A DNA stretch of 64,000 nucleotides from an uncultured Methanobrevibacter sp. (GTDB lineage Archaea > Methanobacteriota > Methanobacteria > Methanobacteriales > Methanobacteriaceae), in the NCBI RefSeq assembly GCF_947170395.1, contig NZ_CAMVTE010000010.1, positions 1 to 64,000 of the forward strand. The letters run 5' to 3'. A program made the translations under genes and the position numbers. The notes beneath the pieces were generated by a model, which saw only the letters and a program-made list of their open reading frames with translations, searched no databases and was not told the DNA's origin. Shown here in pieces: positions 1 to 9,678 of this stretch (its first letter is position 1; every line of letters begins with the position of its first letter).

Positions 1-1
1 A

Positions 2-1501
2 TATGACTTCATTACAGAAGGCCATGACCAGACCAGAGGATGGTTCTACTCACAGCTCGGAACAGGAGTAATCTCAATGGGTAAAAGTCCATATAAAAAA
101 GTGCTGATGCACGGATTTGTTCTCGATGAAAACGGAAACAAGATGTCAAAATCCCTGGGAAACGTTGTCTCTCCCGAAGAGGTAATCGAAAAATACGGAG
201 CCGACGTCTTAAGGTTCTACCTCCTGTGGGCTTCAAAGCCATGGGACGACCTCAAGTTCGTATGGGAGGAAATTTTAAACATCAACAAGATGTTCAACAT
301 CCTATGGAACATCTACGTATTCTCAACAACCTACATGTCCCTAGATAACTTCAACCCAATCGGACTAACAGAAGACGACATGATTTTAAGGGCGGAAGAT
401 AAATGGATTATCTCAAAAGCCAATTCCCTTGTAAAAGACGTCGGAGAGGACCTCGACAACGTATTCTTCCACAAGGCAACAAGAAAAATCAACAACTTCA
501 TACTTGAAGACTTGAGCCGCTGGTATGTAAGGTTAATCCGTGGAAGGACCTGGGTTGAAAGCGACGACCCGGACAAACTCGGCGCTTATTACAGCTTATA
601 CACTGCACTGGTAAAGTTAATCTCAGTATTATGTCCAATAGCTCCTCACATATCAGAGGAAATCTATGAAAACCTTGTAAAAGGAGTAAACCCGGAGGCT
701 CCAGAGAGCATTCACATGAACGACTGGGGATATGACGGGGATGCAATCGATGAGGAACTGGAAGCCAGGATGGACGTCGCCCGTGAAGTGATTGACGCAT
801 CCATAAGGGCAAGGGACATGGCACAGTACAAACTCAGATGGCCGGTATCAGACATCACTGTCGTATCACAGGATGAAAATGTCCTAAGCGCAATAGATGA
901 GCTTACAGACATCATCAAGGACCAGTCAAATACCAAAGAGGTAATATGCGCAAGCGAATTTGAAAAACTCTCATTCATCGCAAAGCCTAACCTCAAGATT
1001 TTAGGCCCTAAACTTAAAGGAGACATGGGCAAAGTTGTAGGTGGCCTAAAAACAGCTGATGGCAATCAGATAAAAGCTGATTTGGATGCAAACGGTACAG
1101 TAACAGTTGCAGGCATTGAATTAAACTCTGAAGAAATATTGTTTGACTCAGAACTTCCCGACGACTTTGTATCATCAGAGTTTGAAGGCGGAAACGTGTT
1201 TGTAAATACCAACGTCACTCTTGAAATCAGACAGGAAGCGATGGCCCGTGAACTCATAAGAAGAATTCAGGACATGAGAAAGGACATGGACCTTGACGTT
1301 GAAGCAAACATCAGCGTGGACGTTGAAACCTCAGCCGAATTCAAGGAACTGATTGTTCCGCAATCAGAAGTGATCTCTCATGAGGTAAGGGCAAAAAGCC
1401 TGATTATAACCGACACAGAAGAGTGCAGTAAAGATTCTAAAGATTATACTAAACAATGGGATATCGAAGGAGAAAAGGTAATTATTTCAATTAAAAATTA
1501 A
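2..1501 (+). CDS. ileS: Isoleucyl-tRNA synthetase, 3' part (5' end outside window)
   Basis: Class I aminoacyl-tRNA synthetase that charges tRNA-Ile in the cytoplasm. The reading frame is open from base 2 and upstream of the track's internal ATG it encodes [15 protein letters not shown], typical of IleRS just before the KMSKS loop. The KMSKS motif itself ([11 protein letters not shown]) lies near base 140. The rest is the anticodon-binding and C-terminal part ([28 protein letters not shown]). About 499 residues are visible, so roughly half of a ~1040-residue enzyme is present. The track's ATG at 77 is internal, not a start. purL follows 10 bases after the stop, so the two are probably cotranscribed. 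Confidence 0.95.
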   Translation, partial: YDFITEGHDQTRGWFYSQLGTGVISMGKSPYKKVLMHGFVLDENGNKMSKSLGNVVSPEEVIEKYGADVLRFYLLWASKPWDDLKFVWEEILNINKMFNILWNIYVFSTTYMSLDNFNPIGLTEDDMILRAEDKWIISKANSLVKDVGEDLDNVFFHKATRKINNFILEDLSRWYVRLIRGRTWVESDDPDKLGAYYSLYTALVKLISVLCPIAPHISEEIYENLVKGVNPEAPESIHMNDWGYDGDAIDEELEARMDVAREVIDASIRARDMAQYKLRWPVSDITVVSQDENVLSAIDELTDIIKDQSNTKEVICASEFEKLSFIAKPNLKILGPKLKGDMGKVVGGLKTADGNQIKADLDANGTVTVAGIELNSEEILFDSELPDDFVSSEFEGGNVFVNTNVTLEIRQEAMARELIRRIQDMRKDMDLDVEANISVDVETSAEFKELIVPQSEVISHEVRAKSLIITDTEECSKDSKDYTKQWDIEGEKVIISIKN

Positions 1502-1511
1502 GGGTGTTAAA

Positions 1512-3653
1512 ATGACTTTAGCTGATTCTGAAATAGAATACATTGAAGGAATTCTCGGCAGGCAAATGAACGAGCTTGAAGAGGGCATGCTTGACGTGAT
1601 GTTTTCAGAACATTGCTCATACAAAAGCAGCAGGCCATTTTTAAGGGCATTTCCTACAGAAGGAGAAAACATTATTTTAGGTCCCGGCGATGACGCAGGA
1701 CTTGTAAGCGTAACAGACAAATATGCACTTGCAGTTGGAATGGAATCCCACAACCACCCGTCCGCTATCGAACCATACGGCGGAGCAGGTACAGGTATCG
1801 GTGGAATATTAAGGGACATCATTTCCATGGGAGCAATGCCAATAGCGCTTCTCGATTCACTTAGATTCGGACCTCTTGAAGAAGATGAAAAATCAAGATA
1901 CTTATTTGAGCATGTCGTAAAAGGAATTTCCGATTACGGAAACCGTGTAGGGGTACCTACCGTAGCAGGTGAAATCGAATTCGACGAATCATTCAGGACA
2001 AACCCTCTTGTCAACGTAATGTGTGTGGGACTTGTCGAAAAGGATAAGATTGTAAGGGCAGAGGCACCTAACATCGGCGACGTATTTCTGTTGATGGGAG
2101 GAACAACAGGCCGTGACGGAATCCACGGAGTAACATTCGCATCAGAAGAATTGACTTCTGACTCTGAAACCGAAGACCGTCCTGCAGTTCAGGTTGCAGA
2201 TCCGTTTACCAAAAAAAGAGTATTGGAAGCATCCCTGGAAATATTGGAAAAAATCAACGTAAGCGGTGTAAAGGACCTCGGTGGAGGAGGCCTTACATGC
2301 TGCATTTCAGAGCTTGTCGACTCATCAGACAACGGAGCACTGGTTGACTTGCGCGCAATTCCTTTAAGGGAAACCGGAATGACTCCTTATGAAATAATGC
2401 TTTCAGAGTCCCAGGAAAGAATGGTATTCGTCATAAACCCTGACGATGTCGAGCTGGCGCAAAAAATCTGCGACAAGCATGAAATCACATCATCAGTAAT
2501 CGGTGAGGTAATCGAAGGAAACAACATGATCATTTCAGATGAAGGTGAAGAGCTTGCAAACCTTCCAACAATTCTTTTAGCAGACCCTCCTTCAATCGAC
2601 AGGCCGATAGCTGAAGTTCCGGAAGACACACAAAAAATAGAACTTAAGGAACCTGGAGTTTACAAATCCCTGCCAAAATTATTATCCTCTCCAAACATCG
2701 CTTCAAAAGAGTGGGTATACAAACAGTACGACCATGAGGTACAGGTAAGGACAGTCGTAAAGCCTGGCGATGACGCTGCAGTATTGAGAATAGATGATGA
2801 AACAGCAATCGCACTTACAACAGATTCAAACACAATCCACACAAAGCTCTCCCCATTCGACGGGGCAGCAGGATGCGTTGCCGAAGCCATCAGAAATGTG
2901 ATTTCAATGGGAGCAACACCTTATGCGGTTGTTGACTGTCTCAACTTCGGAAATCCTGAAACACCTGAAATATTATGGCAATTCAAAACAGCAATTGAAG
3001 GAATGGCTTTGGTTGCAGAAAAATTCAATGCTCCGGTAATCAGCGGAAATGTAAGTTTCTACAACGAAACAGAAGGAATCAAAATCAATCCAACCCCTGC
3101 AGTTGGAGTAATCGGTGTTGAAAAGATTGAAAACATCAGAACCATGGACTTTAAAAATGAAGGGGACAAAATCATTTTAATCGGTAAGACCTATGATGAG
3201 CTTACAGGTTCAGAATACCACAGAGCCATTCATAATTTGGAAGTTGGAACCGCTCCAAGAATCAGAATAGATGAGGAACTAGCTAATGGTCAGACTGTAT
3301 TGAAGCTTATCGATGAAGACACTGACAAAAACATCACTGCAGTTCACGACGTTTCAGCAGGAGGTCTTGCTGTGGCACTTTCAGAAATGGTAATCAAATC
3401 CGGTTTGGGTTGTGATGTAACATTAACCGATGATGAACTGGATAAAATCCAATTGCTTTACTCAGAAAGTCATGGAAGATATCTTTTAACCGTTAAGGCA
3501 GATGCAGCTGATGATATCATGGCAAAAATAGATGTTGAAGCACAAATCATAGGTGAAGTCAAGGGCACCAGCCTGAACATTAACGATCACGAATTCAGCT
3601 TTGATGACTTGAATGATGCATATCACGGAGTTTTAGAACAGTACATGGCTTAA
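1512..3653 (+). CDS. purL: Phosphoribosylformylglycinamidine synthase subunit PurL
   Basis: Catalyses the ATP- and glutamine-dependent amidation of FGAR to FGAM in purine synthesis; in archaea it works with separate PurQ and PurS subunits, which are not in this window. The 713-residue length fits the small, stand-alone PurL. Visible motifs are the N-terminal GPGDDAG, the substrate loop [21 protein letters not shown] and the second-half [14 protein letters not shown], so both AIRS-like halves are complete. A purine-rich GGGTG sits 5 bases before the ATG. It lies 10 bases after ileS and 22 bases before moeA on the same strand. Confidence 0.96.
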   Translation: MTLADSEIEYIEGILGRQMNELEEGMLDVMFSEHCSYKSSRPFLRAFPTEGENIILGPGDDAGLVSVTDKYALAVGMESHNHPSAIEPYGGAGTGIGGILRDIISMGAMPIALLDSLRFGPLEEDEKSRYLFEHVVKGISDYGNRVGVPTVAGEIEFDESFRTNPLVNVMCVGLVEKDKIVRAEAPNIGDVFLLMGGTTGRDGIHGVTFASEELTSDSETEDRPAVQVADPFTKKRVLEASLEILEKINVSGVKDLGGGGLTCCISELVDSSDNGALVDLRAIPLRETGMTPYEIMLSESQERMVFVINPDDVELAQKICDKHEITSSVIGEVIEGNNMIISDEGEELANLPTILLADPPSIDRPIAEVPEDTQKIELKEPGVYKSLPKLLSSPNIASKEWVYKQYDHEVQVRTVVKPGDDAAVLRIDDETAIALTTDSNTIHTKLSPFDGAAGCVAEAIRNVISMGATPYAVVDCLNFGNPETPEILWQFKTAIEGMALVAEKFNAPVISGNVSFYNETEGIKINPTPAVGVIGVEKIENIRTMDFKNEGDKIILIGKTYDELTGSEYHRAIHNLEVGTAPRIRIDEELANGQTVLKLIDEDTDKNITAVHDVSAGGLAVALSEMVIKSGLGCDVTLTDDELDKIQLLYSESHGRYLLTVKADAADDIMAKIDVEAQIIGEVKGTSLNINDHEFSFDDLNDAYHGVLEQYMA

Positions 3654-3675
3654 ACAACTTGGGGGAGTTTTTTAC

Positions 3676-4893
3676 ATGTTTTTATCAAAATTGGATTCGC
3701 TGTCAAACGCTTTAAAGATTATCAATGACAATCAGAAATTCACAGGCGTGGAGGAAATATCAATACACGATTGTCACAAAAGGGTATTGGCTGAAGACAT
3801 TAAGGCCTATCATAACTCTCCACCTTTCGATAAATCTGCAATGGACGGTTTCGCTGTTATCGGTGAAAATACCTTTGGAGCGTCACAGTCAGCTCCAAAA
3901 CAGCTGAAGGTTATAGATGCAATCGGTGCGGGGGATTTTTCACAAAAGACTGTCGGGCAAAACGAGGCTATCGTTATTGCTACAGGAGCTCCGATTCCTA
4001 AGGGCGCCAATGCGGTCATAATGAAGGAATACACCACAACCGACGGGGATGACTTGACAATTTATTCCCAGGTCACTCCCGGTGAGAATGTCAGCCCAAA
4101 GGCCGAGGACATCAAAAAGGGAGAGACAATCCTTTCGAAAAACACCTTCATCAGATATTCCGAGATGGGTCTGATTGCATCAGCGGGTTATGACAGGGTA
4201 AAGGTTTTCAAAAAGCCTAAAATCAAGCTTATCATAACAGGAAATGAACTGGTGGAGCCGACAAAAGAGGAAATTGACAAGGCAAAAATTATCAATTCCA
4301 ATCAGTTTACAATTAAGGCAATGATTGAGGATTCAGGGGCAACCTGTGATATTTCACATGCAGGAGACACATTCGATGAAGTCAGGGATGCAATACTTGA
4401 AGCTTCAAGAGATTATGATGTCATAATGACCACCGGAGGAACAGCCATAAGTAAGGGAGATGTTGTTCTTGATGTGGTTGATGATATCGGTGAGATATTG
4501 TTCCACGGCGTTGCAATAAGGCCGGGCAAACCTATAGGTGCCGGAATTGTAAACGATAAAATGGTATTTACATTTTCAGGCCAGCCTGTAGCGGCAATGT
4601 CTCAGTTTGACATTTTTGCAAGAAAATACCTGTTTGAAATGCAGGGAAGGCCGTTTGACTTCAGCATAGTCAAAAAGGTATCTCAGCTTAAGGTTCCCTC
4701 CCAGCTCGGACGTACAGATTTCATCCGTTCGGTTACCGATGAGGAATATACAAGGCATGTCCTCAACAGGGGTTCCGGCATCATAAGGTCAATGGTTGAG
4801 GCGAACAGCTATATCATCATAGACGAAAATGATGAAGGATATCAGAAGGGCGATATAGTTGATGTTGTCTTCTTTGATTCACTACTTTGGTAG
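3676..4893 (+). CDS. moeA: Molybdopterin molybdenumtransferase MoeA
   Basis: Inserts molybdenum (or tungsten) into adenylated molybdopterin. The 405-residue protein shows the MoeA N-terminal signature (SAMDGFAV near residue 55), the central MoCF-fold domain with GNELVEPTKEEI (about 193-204) and TTGGTAISKGD (about 253-263), and the C-terminal barrel. A strong GGGGG ribosome-binding tract precedes the ATG by about 10 bases. Cofactor made by this pathway would be needed by the formate dehydrogenase encoded at the far end of the window; moaC is also in the window. Confidence 0.94.
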   Translation: MFLSKLDSLSNALKIINDNQKFTGVEEISIHDCHKRVLAEDIKAYHNSPPFDKSAMDGFAVIGENTFGASQSAPKQLKVIDAIGAGDFSQKTVGQNEAIVIATGAPIPKGANAVIMKEYTTTDGDDLTIYSQVTPGENVSPKAEDIKKGETILSKNTFIRYSEMGLIASAGYDRVKVFKKPKIKLIITGNELVEPTKEEIDKAKIINSNQFTIKAMIEDSGATCDISHAGDTFDEVRDAILEASRDYDVIMTTGGTAISKGDVVLDVVDDIGEILFHGVAIRPGKPIGAGIVNDKMVFTFSGQPVAAMSQFDIFARKYLFEMQGRPFDFSIVKKVSQLKVPSQLGRTDFIRSVTDEEYTRHVLNRGSGIIRSMVEANSYIIIDENDEGYQKGDIVDVVFFDSLLW

Positions 4894-4909
4894 GTAAAGA
4901 GGCATTTTA

Positions 4910-6040
4910 ATGAATGGGATTTATTATTATTTGATAGCTTTTGCTGTCATCTGGATATTGGCTTTAACATTGAATACAAGACTTGAAAAGTACGGTGTCG
5001 AAACCAACTTTCCAATCATAATGTGGAAGACCAAAAGGCTGAGGGGCCTTATATCCAGAATATCTAATTTTTCACCTAAATTCTGGCGATGGTTCATGAA
5101 TGCGGGCATTGTAGTGTCATTTTTGGCAATGATATTCATTACATGGACGATACTGAGTTCGCTGCCGTCAGTTTTTGAAACACCTGCGGTATCCATTGTG
5201 GTTCCGGGCGTGGAAATGCCGGGTTCATCAATCTACATTCCATTCGTATACGGTCTTCTTGCGCTTGCAAGCGTGCTTATAGTTCATGAATTTTCACATG
5301 GTATACAGGCCGTCGGAGAAAAGATTTCCATAAAATCAATAGGACTGCTTCTTTTTGCAATTTTGCCGGGAGCGTTCGTCGAGCCTGATGAGGAGGAACT
5401 TAAGCAGGCCAAAAAGTCATCACAGCTTAGGGTCTATGCGGCAGGATCTGTTGCAAACATGTCACTTGCACTTATAGCTCTTGTTTTGGTATCGTTAATA
5501 TCTGCAGGAATTCCAACATTTTTTGCAGAAGACGGTATTGCAATCGACAGGATTGTTTCAGATTCACCTTCCGACGGAATTTTAAAGGAAGGAATGATTC
5601 TGCAGGAAATAGACAATCATAAAATAACAAATTCGACAGATTACGGTGAGGTTGTAAGCTCATTTGCTCCGAAAGACAACGTAACTGTCAAAACGGACCA
5701 GGGCACATATACGATTACGCTGGATAAAAACCCAAGCAACGAATCAAGAGGATTTTTCGGAATACAGGCAACCAAACATTTCAAGTTAATAAACGACAGT
5801 CTCGGACCTATACCATGGATTCTGTTTGAGCTTTCCGAGCTGTTTGAATGGATGTTCATGCTGAATCTGGGAATAGGACTGTTCAACCTGCTTCCGCTCA
5901 AACCTTTGGATGGAGGCCACATGCTTGAAATACTGCTCAGATATAAACTGTCCGAAGAAAAGGCAAAGCCAATCGTAAACGCATTGTCTGTAGTAATGGG
6001 TATGGTAATCGTTTTCAGTCTGGGGGCCGGTTTTATTTAA
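4910..6040 (+). CDS. Site-2 protease-like M50 membrane metalloprotease with PDZ domain
   Basis: An intramembrane zinc protease, 376 residues. Visible are an N-terminal hydrophobic segment, a second at about 60-80, then the zinc-binding HEFSH (about residue 126) in a membrane segment, a PDZ-like region (about 200-290; EGMILQEIDNHKI), and the second metal-ligand motif NLLPLKPLDGG near residue 330. This layout matches the archaeal M50/S2P family. GAGG lies about 8 bases before the ATG. The gene begins 16 bases after moeA and ends at a hairpin shared with the convergent rubrerythrin gene. The substrate is unknown. Confidence 0.9.
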   Translation: MNGIYYYLIAFAVIWILALTLNTRLEKYGVETNFPIIMWKTKRLRGLISRISNFSPKFWRWFMNAGIVVSFLAMIFITWTILSSLPSVFETPAVSIVVPGVEMPGSSIYIPFVYGLLALASVLIVHEFSHGIQAVGEKISIKSIGLLLFAILPGAFVEPDEEELKQAKKSSQLRVYAAGSVANMSLALIALVLVSLISAGIPTFFAEDGIAIDRIVSDSPSDGILKEGMILQEIDNHKITNSTDYGEVVSSFAPKDNVTVKTDQGTYTITLDKNPSNESRGFFGIQATKHFKLINDSLGPIPWILFELSELFEWMFMLNLGIGLFNLLPLKPLDGGHMLEILLRYKLSEEKAKPIVNALSVVMGMVIVFSLGAGFI

Positions 6041-6056
6041 AAAAAGAAAAAATAAG

Positions 6057-6078
6057 GAAAGAATATTTAAATTCTTTC
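6057..6078. terminator. Bidirectional terminator-like hairpin
   Basis: GAAAGAAT and ATTCTTTC form a perfect 8-bp stem around a 6-base ATTTAA loop, in the 41-base gap between the convergent M50 protease and rubrerythrin genes. On the minus strand it is followed by a T-rich run. It can serve both genes. Confidence 0.6.
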
Positions 6079-6081
6079 GGT

Positions 6082-6495
6082 TTAGAAGTATCTTTCCAGG
6101 ATACCTTCAAGGATTTTGTAGTGACGGCCTTCGTCTTTGGAGCTTTCACGGAAGAAATCAGCAGCGGTTTCAATTCCGGCTTCTTCAGCTTTGTCAGCTG
6201 CTTCTCTTTTTTCAGCGTTAGCCATTTTTTCTCCGCCCATCATCCATTCGATGTTGGCTTTGAGGTCGTCTTTGATGATTCCGTTCATTTCACAGAATCT
6301 TGCAGCATGTTCAGCTTCTTCCCATGCTAATCTTTTGAATACTTCAGCTAATTCTCCGTAACCTGCTCTGGAAGCCTGTCTGGACATAGCTAAGTAAATA
6401 CCAACTTCGTTGGTTTCTCCTTCAAAGTTTCCTGCAACGTAGTTTTCTACAGGAGTGTCTTTTGTAATTCCGATTTCATGTTCGTATTTTACCAT
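6082..6495 (-). CDS. Rubrerythrin-like ferritin-family diiron protein
   Basis: Ferritin-like four-helix protein of about 137 residues with the diiron ligands typical of the rubrerythrin family: [17 protein letters not shown] and EGRHYKILE. It lacks the C-terminal rubredoxin domain of classical rubrerythrin, so it probably takes electrons from a separate donor to reduce peroxide. The track starts at 6504, but AAAGGA directly abuts that ATG, whereas the in-frame ATG at 6495 has 9-base spacing, so 6495 is preferred. It lies 28-37 bases after fprA on the same strand, so the two form an oxygen/peroxide-detoxification operon. Confidence 0.9.
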   Translation of the reverse strand: MVKYEHEIGITKDTPVENYVAGNFEGETNEVGIYLAMSRQASRAGYGELAEVFKRLAWEEAEHAARFCEMNGIIKDDLKANIEWMMGGEKMANAEKREAADKAEEAGIETAADFFRESSKDEGRHYKILEGILERYF

Positions 6496-6532
6496 AATAA
6501 TCATTCCTTTAATATTATTTTAGTTTTTAATA

Positions 6533-7759
6533 TTATAATTCTTTACATGCCTGAGCCAGTTTTTTACCTAACTCGTAGCTTGCTTCGTCTTCTTCAGCGT
6601 TTGGAACGAAAGTAATTTCCTGGGTGTCAACTACATCGAATCCGCAGTTTCCTAATTCTTCAGCAAGCATTGCAGGAGTTCCTCCTTTTCCACCCATTGA
6701 ACCGAAGGTAACTGCTTTTCTCACAATTCCGGTTCTGTTAAAGAGCAATCCTTTAAGGTAGTACATGATGTCTCCGATACTTGGGTATGGCACATCGTTG
6801 ATGGTAGGGTCTCCAACAGCAATTCCTTTACTGGTGAGGATGCTTTTGACGATTTCAGATCTTTCATCTTCGTGAAGGAAGAAGATTTCAACGTCGTATC
6901 CTTCAGATATTGCACCTTCTGCAATTTCATGAGCCATCTGCTGGGTTGAGTAGTGCATGGTATCGTAGATAATGGTAATCTTGTCTTCACATACTCCTGT
7001 TGCCCAGTTCTGGTAAGCGCCAATAACCTGCATAGGGTCGGTCCAGATTTGACCGTGGGACGGTGCAATCATTTTAATTGAGTCTAATAATCCCAATTCC
7101 ACAACTTCATTTAATTTTTTAAGCACAAGCTTTGAAAGCGGGGTAATAAGGTTTGCATAGAACTTCTGAGCGGCATCCATCAATACGTATTCAGGGATTT
7201 CATCAGAAAATCTCTGGGTGAAACATAAGTGCTGACCGAATGCGTCGTTAGGGAATAAGATGCCTGTTTCATCAGCAAGCAAGGTAAACATGCTGTCCGG
7301 CCAGTGCAGGAGGAATGCATCCAGGAATGCTAAGGTTCTTCCGCCAACATCCAAGCTGTCACCTGTTCCGACAGTGATGAATTCAGCGCCTTCAAGTGCA
7401 GGGTAGTGTTTTAAAAGTCCGTTTACTGCAATTTTGGTACAGTAGATTGGTGCTTCCGGGAATCTTTTGTGCAAGTCCACCAAAACACCGGAGTGGTCTT
7501 TTTCAACGTGGTTTTGGATGATGTAGTCAACTTTTACATCTCTTCCTTCCTGTGCGAATGCGTCATCGATACGTGCCATCATTTCCTTTGTTTTTCCAGG
7601 GTAGGCATTGTCAATGATTGCCACTTCGTCTTCTCCAAATACAATGTATGCGTTGTATGTGGTTCCGTCTAAGGTATATCCGTGGTAGGATCTTAAATCC
7701 CAATCGAGTACACCAATCCAGTATACTCCATCAGCTATTTTTTGTGCGTTAGCTTTCAT
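6533..7759 (-). CDS. fprA: F420H2 oxidase (A-type flavoprotein) FprA
   Basis: Reduces O2 to water with electrons from coenzyme F420H2, the main oxygen-scavenging enzyme of many methanogens. The 408-residue protein has an N-terminal metallo-beta-lactamase-like diiron domain (NHVEKDHSG at about 84-92) and a C-terminal flavodoxin domain beginning near residue 255 ([14 protein letters not shown]), ending in the family-typical FGSMGGKGG region. GGAG precedes the ATG by about 8 bases. Upstream are a TATA-like TTTATATAAAG and the palindrome ACGAATTGTTCGT. The homologous gene is known to be controlled by MsvR in Methanothermobacter; MsvR is encoded 13 kb away here. Confidence 0.95.
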   Translation of the reverse strand: MKANAQKIADGVYWIGVLDWDLRSYHGYTLDGTTYNAYIVFGEDEVAIIDNAYPGKTKEMMARIDDAFAQEGRDVKVDYIIQNHVEKDHSGVLVDLHKRFPEAPIYCTKIAVNGLLKHYPALEGAEFITVGTGDSLDVGGRTLAFLDAFLLHWPDSMFTLLADETGILFPNDAFGQHLCFTQRFSDEIPEYVLMDAAQKFYANLITPLSKLVLKKLNEVVELGLLDSIKMIAPSHGQIWTDPMQVIGAYQNWATGVCEDKITIIYDTMHYSTQQMAHEIAEGAISEGYDVEIFFLHEDERSEIVKSILTSKGIAVGDPTINDVPYPSIGDIMYYLKGLLFNRTGIVRKAVTFGSMGGKGGTPAMLAEELGNCGFDVVDTQEITFVPNAEEDEASYELGKKLAQACKEL

Positions 7760-7841
7760 TTTAAAATCTCCGTTTTTTTGGTTAATTCTTTACGAATTAA
7801 TAATTATTTGTGTTATATTATTATATATAATTTTGTTTTAT

Positions 7842-7854
7842 ACGAATTGTTCGT
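7842..7854. promoter_or_regulatory. MsvR-like palindrome upstream of fprA
   Basis: ACGAATTGTTCGT, a palindrome of two ACGAA/TTCGT half-sites separated by 3 bases, about 85 bases upstream of the fprA start and just downstream (in fprA orientation) of a TTTATATAAAG TATA-like element near 7871-7881. The same palindrome type occurs before msvR and inside two repeat copies further along. Assignment to MsvR is inference from the encoded regulator, the known fprA target and half-site similarity. Confidence 0.6.
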
Positions 7855-7902
7855 GTTATTTTTGGGTTTCTTTATATAAATTAAAGGGTTTTTAGAGGTT
7901 AA

Positions 7903-7924
7903 AAATCGATAAGTATTGGAACTT
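7903..7924 (+). repeat. Intergenic repeat, module 1 (copy A)
   Basis: AATCGATAAGTATTGGAAC, the first module of a repeat seen in fuller form at 9473 and 10883 and in weaker form at 15693. Here the module is separated from, and lies after, the ACGAA-N3-TTCGT palindrome, the reverse of the order in the other copies. Confidence 0.6.
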
Positions 7925-8053
7925 GTGGGGGTTTATATGAAACTTTCTAGATTCTTGAAAAAATAAGTAAAATGAATAGTAATGCTGATTTAAAAATAAA
8001 ATTAGAAGAGTTAATAACTTTAATGGACTCTTAAAACAAAATAAAAAATTAAA

Positions 8054-8071
8054 AAATGATTTGCATCATTT
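8054..8071 (-). terminator. Hairpin overlapping the acyltransferase stop codon
   Basis: AAATGAT and ATCATTT pair over a 4-base TTGC loop. The stem includes bases of the stop codon of the acyltransferase gene, and on the minus strand it is followed by TTTTTTAATTTTTTATTTTG. Confidence 0.5.
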
Positions 8072-9200
8072 AAGTATCTGAATTAAGATAATTATCAAAT
8101 TTCAAGTATACATTTTCTTCAAATTTTGCAAACCTATCTTTAACTTTTAATTTTCTGAATAATAATTCTCTTATCCAGTCAACTAAACCACAAACAACAA
8201 ATATTCCTGCTCCAATAAGAATTACACTTATAAACAATGAAATTGGATCCATTTGAGCTATAAATTCAAATTTACCATCAAAGAAGAAATATGCAAGTGA
8301 CATGTTATTGTGGATAAGATAAACCCCAAAACAAACTGGAGTAAAGAATTTGATAATGGATATAATTCCTGATTTAGTAATATTCATTTTTTTGAAGAAA
8401 CAGAATAATGCAATGCCTCCAATGAAATATAATGGGGATAAATAACAATTAAAGGAATATAAATTAAATCCAGGTTCTATTAAACCTGATACATCAAGCG
8501 CATATCTCAATATCCAAGACATTAAGAAACATGCAACATATATCAAAAGCCATTTGTAACCTTTTAATTTTTTAAATATTTCATATTTATGTAAAAGACC
8601 TCCTGTGTAATATAAAACAACAAACCACAAAACACTGTATCCCTGATTAAGAGTGAATGCCATATCCTGATTTAAAACAGCAGGCAATAATGAAAATATA
8701 ATAAATACGCTTAAGAATACTGAGAGATCTTGTTTTTTATTAAAATGTTTTAATCCAAGGTTTATGAATGGTGAAATTAAGAACATTCCTACATAGGCTG
8801 TAAAGAACCAATACCTACTAAATTGAGCTTTAGTAAAAAATGTAGGGATAATTGCTTTCCAATATTGTTCCAAACCAATTTCACTAGGGAATATGAATTT
8901 CAACGCAATTATAATAATTATAGAATAAAATAAAACCTCCGCCCATAGTGTTAACAAACGATAATATCTAGTTTCTTTACCATAATAAACATAACCAGTA
9001 ATTAAAACAAAACAATTAACAGCGACCAATAATATTGATTCTAATAACCATGCAGATTCATATTGTGGTGAAAGTGGCACAGTAGCACCAATCACTCCCC
9101 CTTGGCCCAATATATGAACCATAGGCACCATCAACATTGATACAATCCTAAGCAAATCTATTCCATAATCCCTTTTAGAAGGGCTTTTATTAGTAAACAT
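8070..9200 (-). CDS. Acyltransferase 3 family membrane protein
   Basis: A polytopic membrane protein (376 residues, about ten hydrophobic segments) with the family-typical N terminus (GIDLLRIVSMLMVPMVHILG). Members of this OafA/WecH-like family O-acetylate or otherwise acylate cell-surface glycans; the exact substrate cannot be read from the sequence. GTGAGGAT lies 6-8 bases before the ATG. The gene is monocistronic, with 310 bases of non-coding DNA downstream towards fprA and 478 bases upstream towards the divergent PAP2 gene. The low-GC, accessory setting with repeats on both sides suggests a lineage-specific surface-modification gene. Confidence 0.82.
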   Translation of the reverse strand: MFTNKSPSKRDYGIDLLRIVSMLMVPMVHILGQGGVIGATVPLSPQYESAWLLESILLVAVNCFVLITGYVYYGKETRYYRLLTLWAEVLFYSIIIIIALKFIFPSEIGLEQYWKAIIPTFFTKAQFSRYWFFTAYVGMFLISPFINLGLKHFNKKQDLSVFLSVFIIFSLLPAVLNQDMAFTLNQGYSVLWFVVLYYTGGLLHKYEIFKKLKGYKWLLIYVACFLMSWILRYALDVSGLIEPGFNLYSFNCYLSPLYFIGGIALFCFFKKMNITKSGIISIIKFFTPVCFGVYLIHNNMSLAYFFFDGKFEFIAQMDPISLFISVILIGAGIFVVCGLVDWIRELLFRKLKVKDRFAKFEENVYLKFDNYLNSDT

Positions 9201-9678
9201 TGTTCATCCTCACAAATTTTTTAAAAAAATATTAAACTAACTGATATTAATTAAATAATACTTTGTTTTTATGGATATAAATAATTATTTTTTTTAATTT
9301 CATTTAATAATGCAGTTTTGCACAAACTCATATGACTAATTTGCATATAATTACTGGGAAGATTTGTATTATATTTTGTGACTAAATTGCATAAAGTAAA
9401 TTGGGATTTGGAATGACTTGCAAAATTTCTAATTACCAAAAAAATAAATTCTCTATAGAGTTTTGGTGTCAGAAATCGATAAGCATCGGAACTTTTTTAT
9501 AAGTTTTATACGAATTATTCGTATTTTTCAGGTTTAATCAAAAAATTGTTTTCAATGTTATTTTTCAATAGATAATTGTCATATGCTTATTGGAACAAAA
9601 ATTATCAAAAGAAAAATATAAACTATGAAAAGATATATAATCTTAAATGAGGTGATTTGAATTTTAACAAATGTATTT
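9201..9678. other. Intergenic region between divergent acyltransferase and PAP2 genes
   Basis: AT-rich spacer of about 478 bases with no supported ORF. It holds the repeat copy B at 9473-9525 and, near 9645-9655, GAGGTGAT, the likely ribosome-binding site of the PAP2 gene. No tRNA-like or other structured RNA was recognised. Confidence 0.5.
9473..9525 (+). repeat. Intergenic repeat copy B (two modules with MsvR-like palindrome)
   Basis: Module 1 (AAATCGATAAGCATCGGAAC) is joined through a T-rich spacer and TTTTATA to the palindrome ACGAATTATTCGT (9510-9522). Copy C at 10883 matches over about 50 bases with only a few differences. It lies about 150 bases upstream of the PAP2 gene. Confidence 0.75.

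Noticed and set aside
7972-8034. 20-codon ORF downstream of the acyltransferase
   Set aside because: Too short, no ribosome-binding site at the right distance and no recognisable product; could be a gene remnant but cannot be supported.
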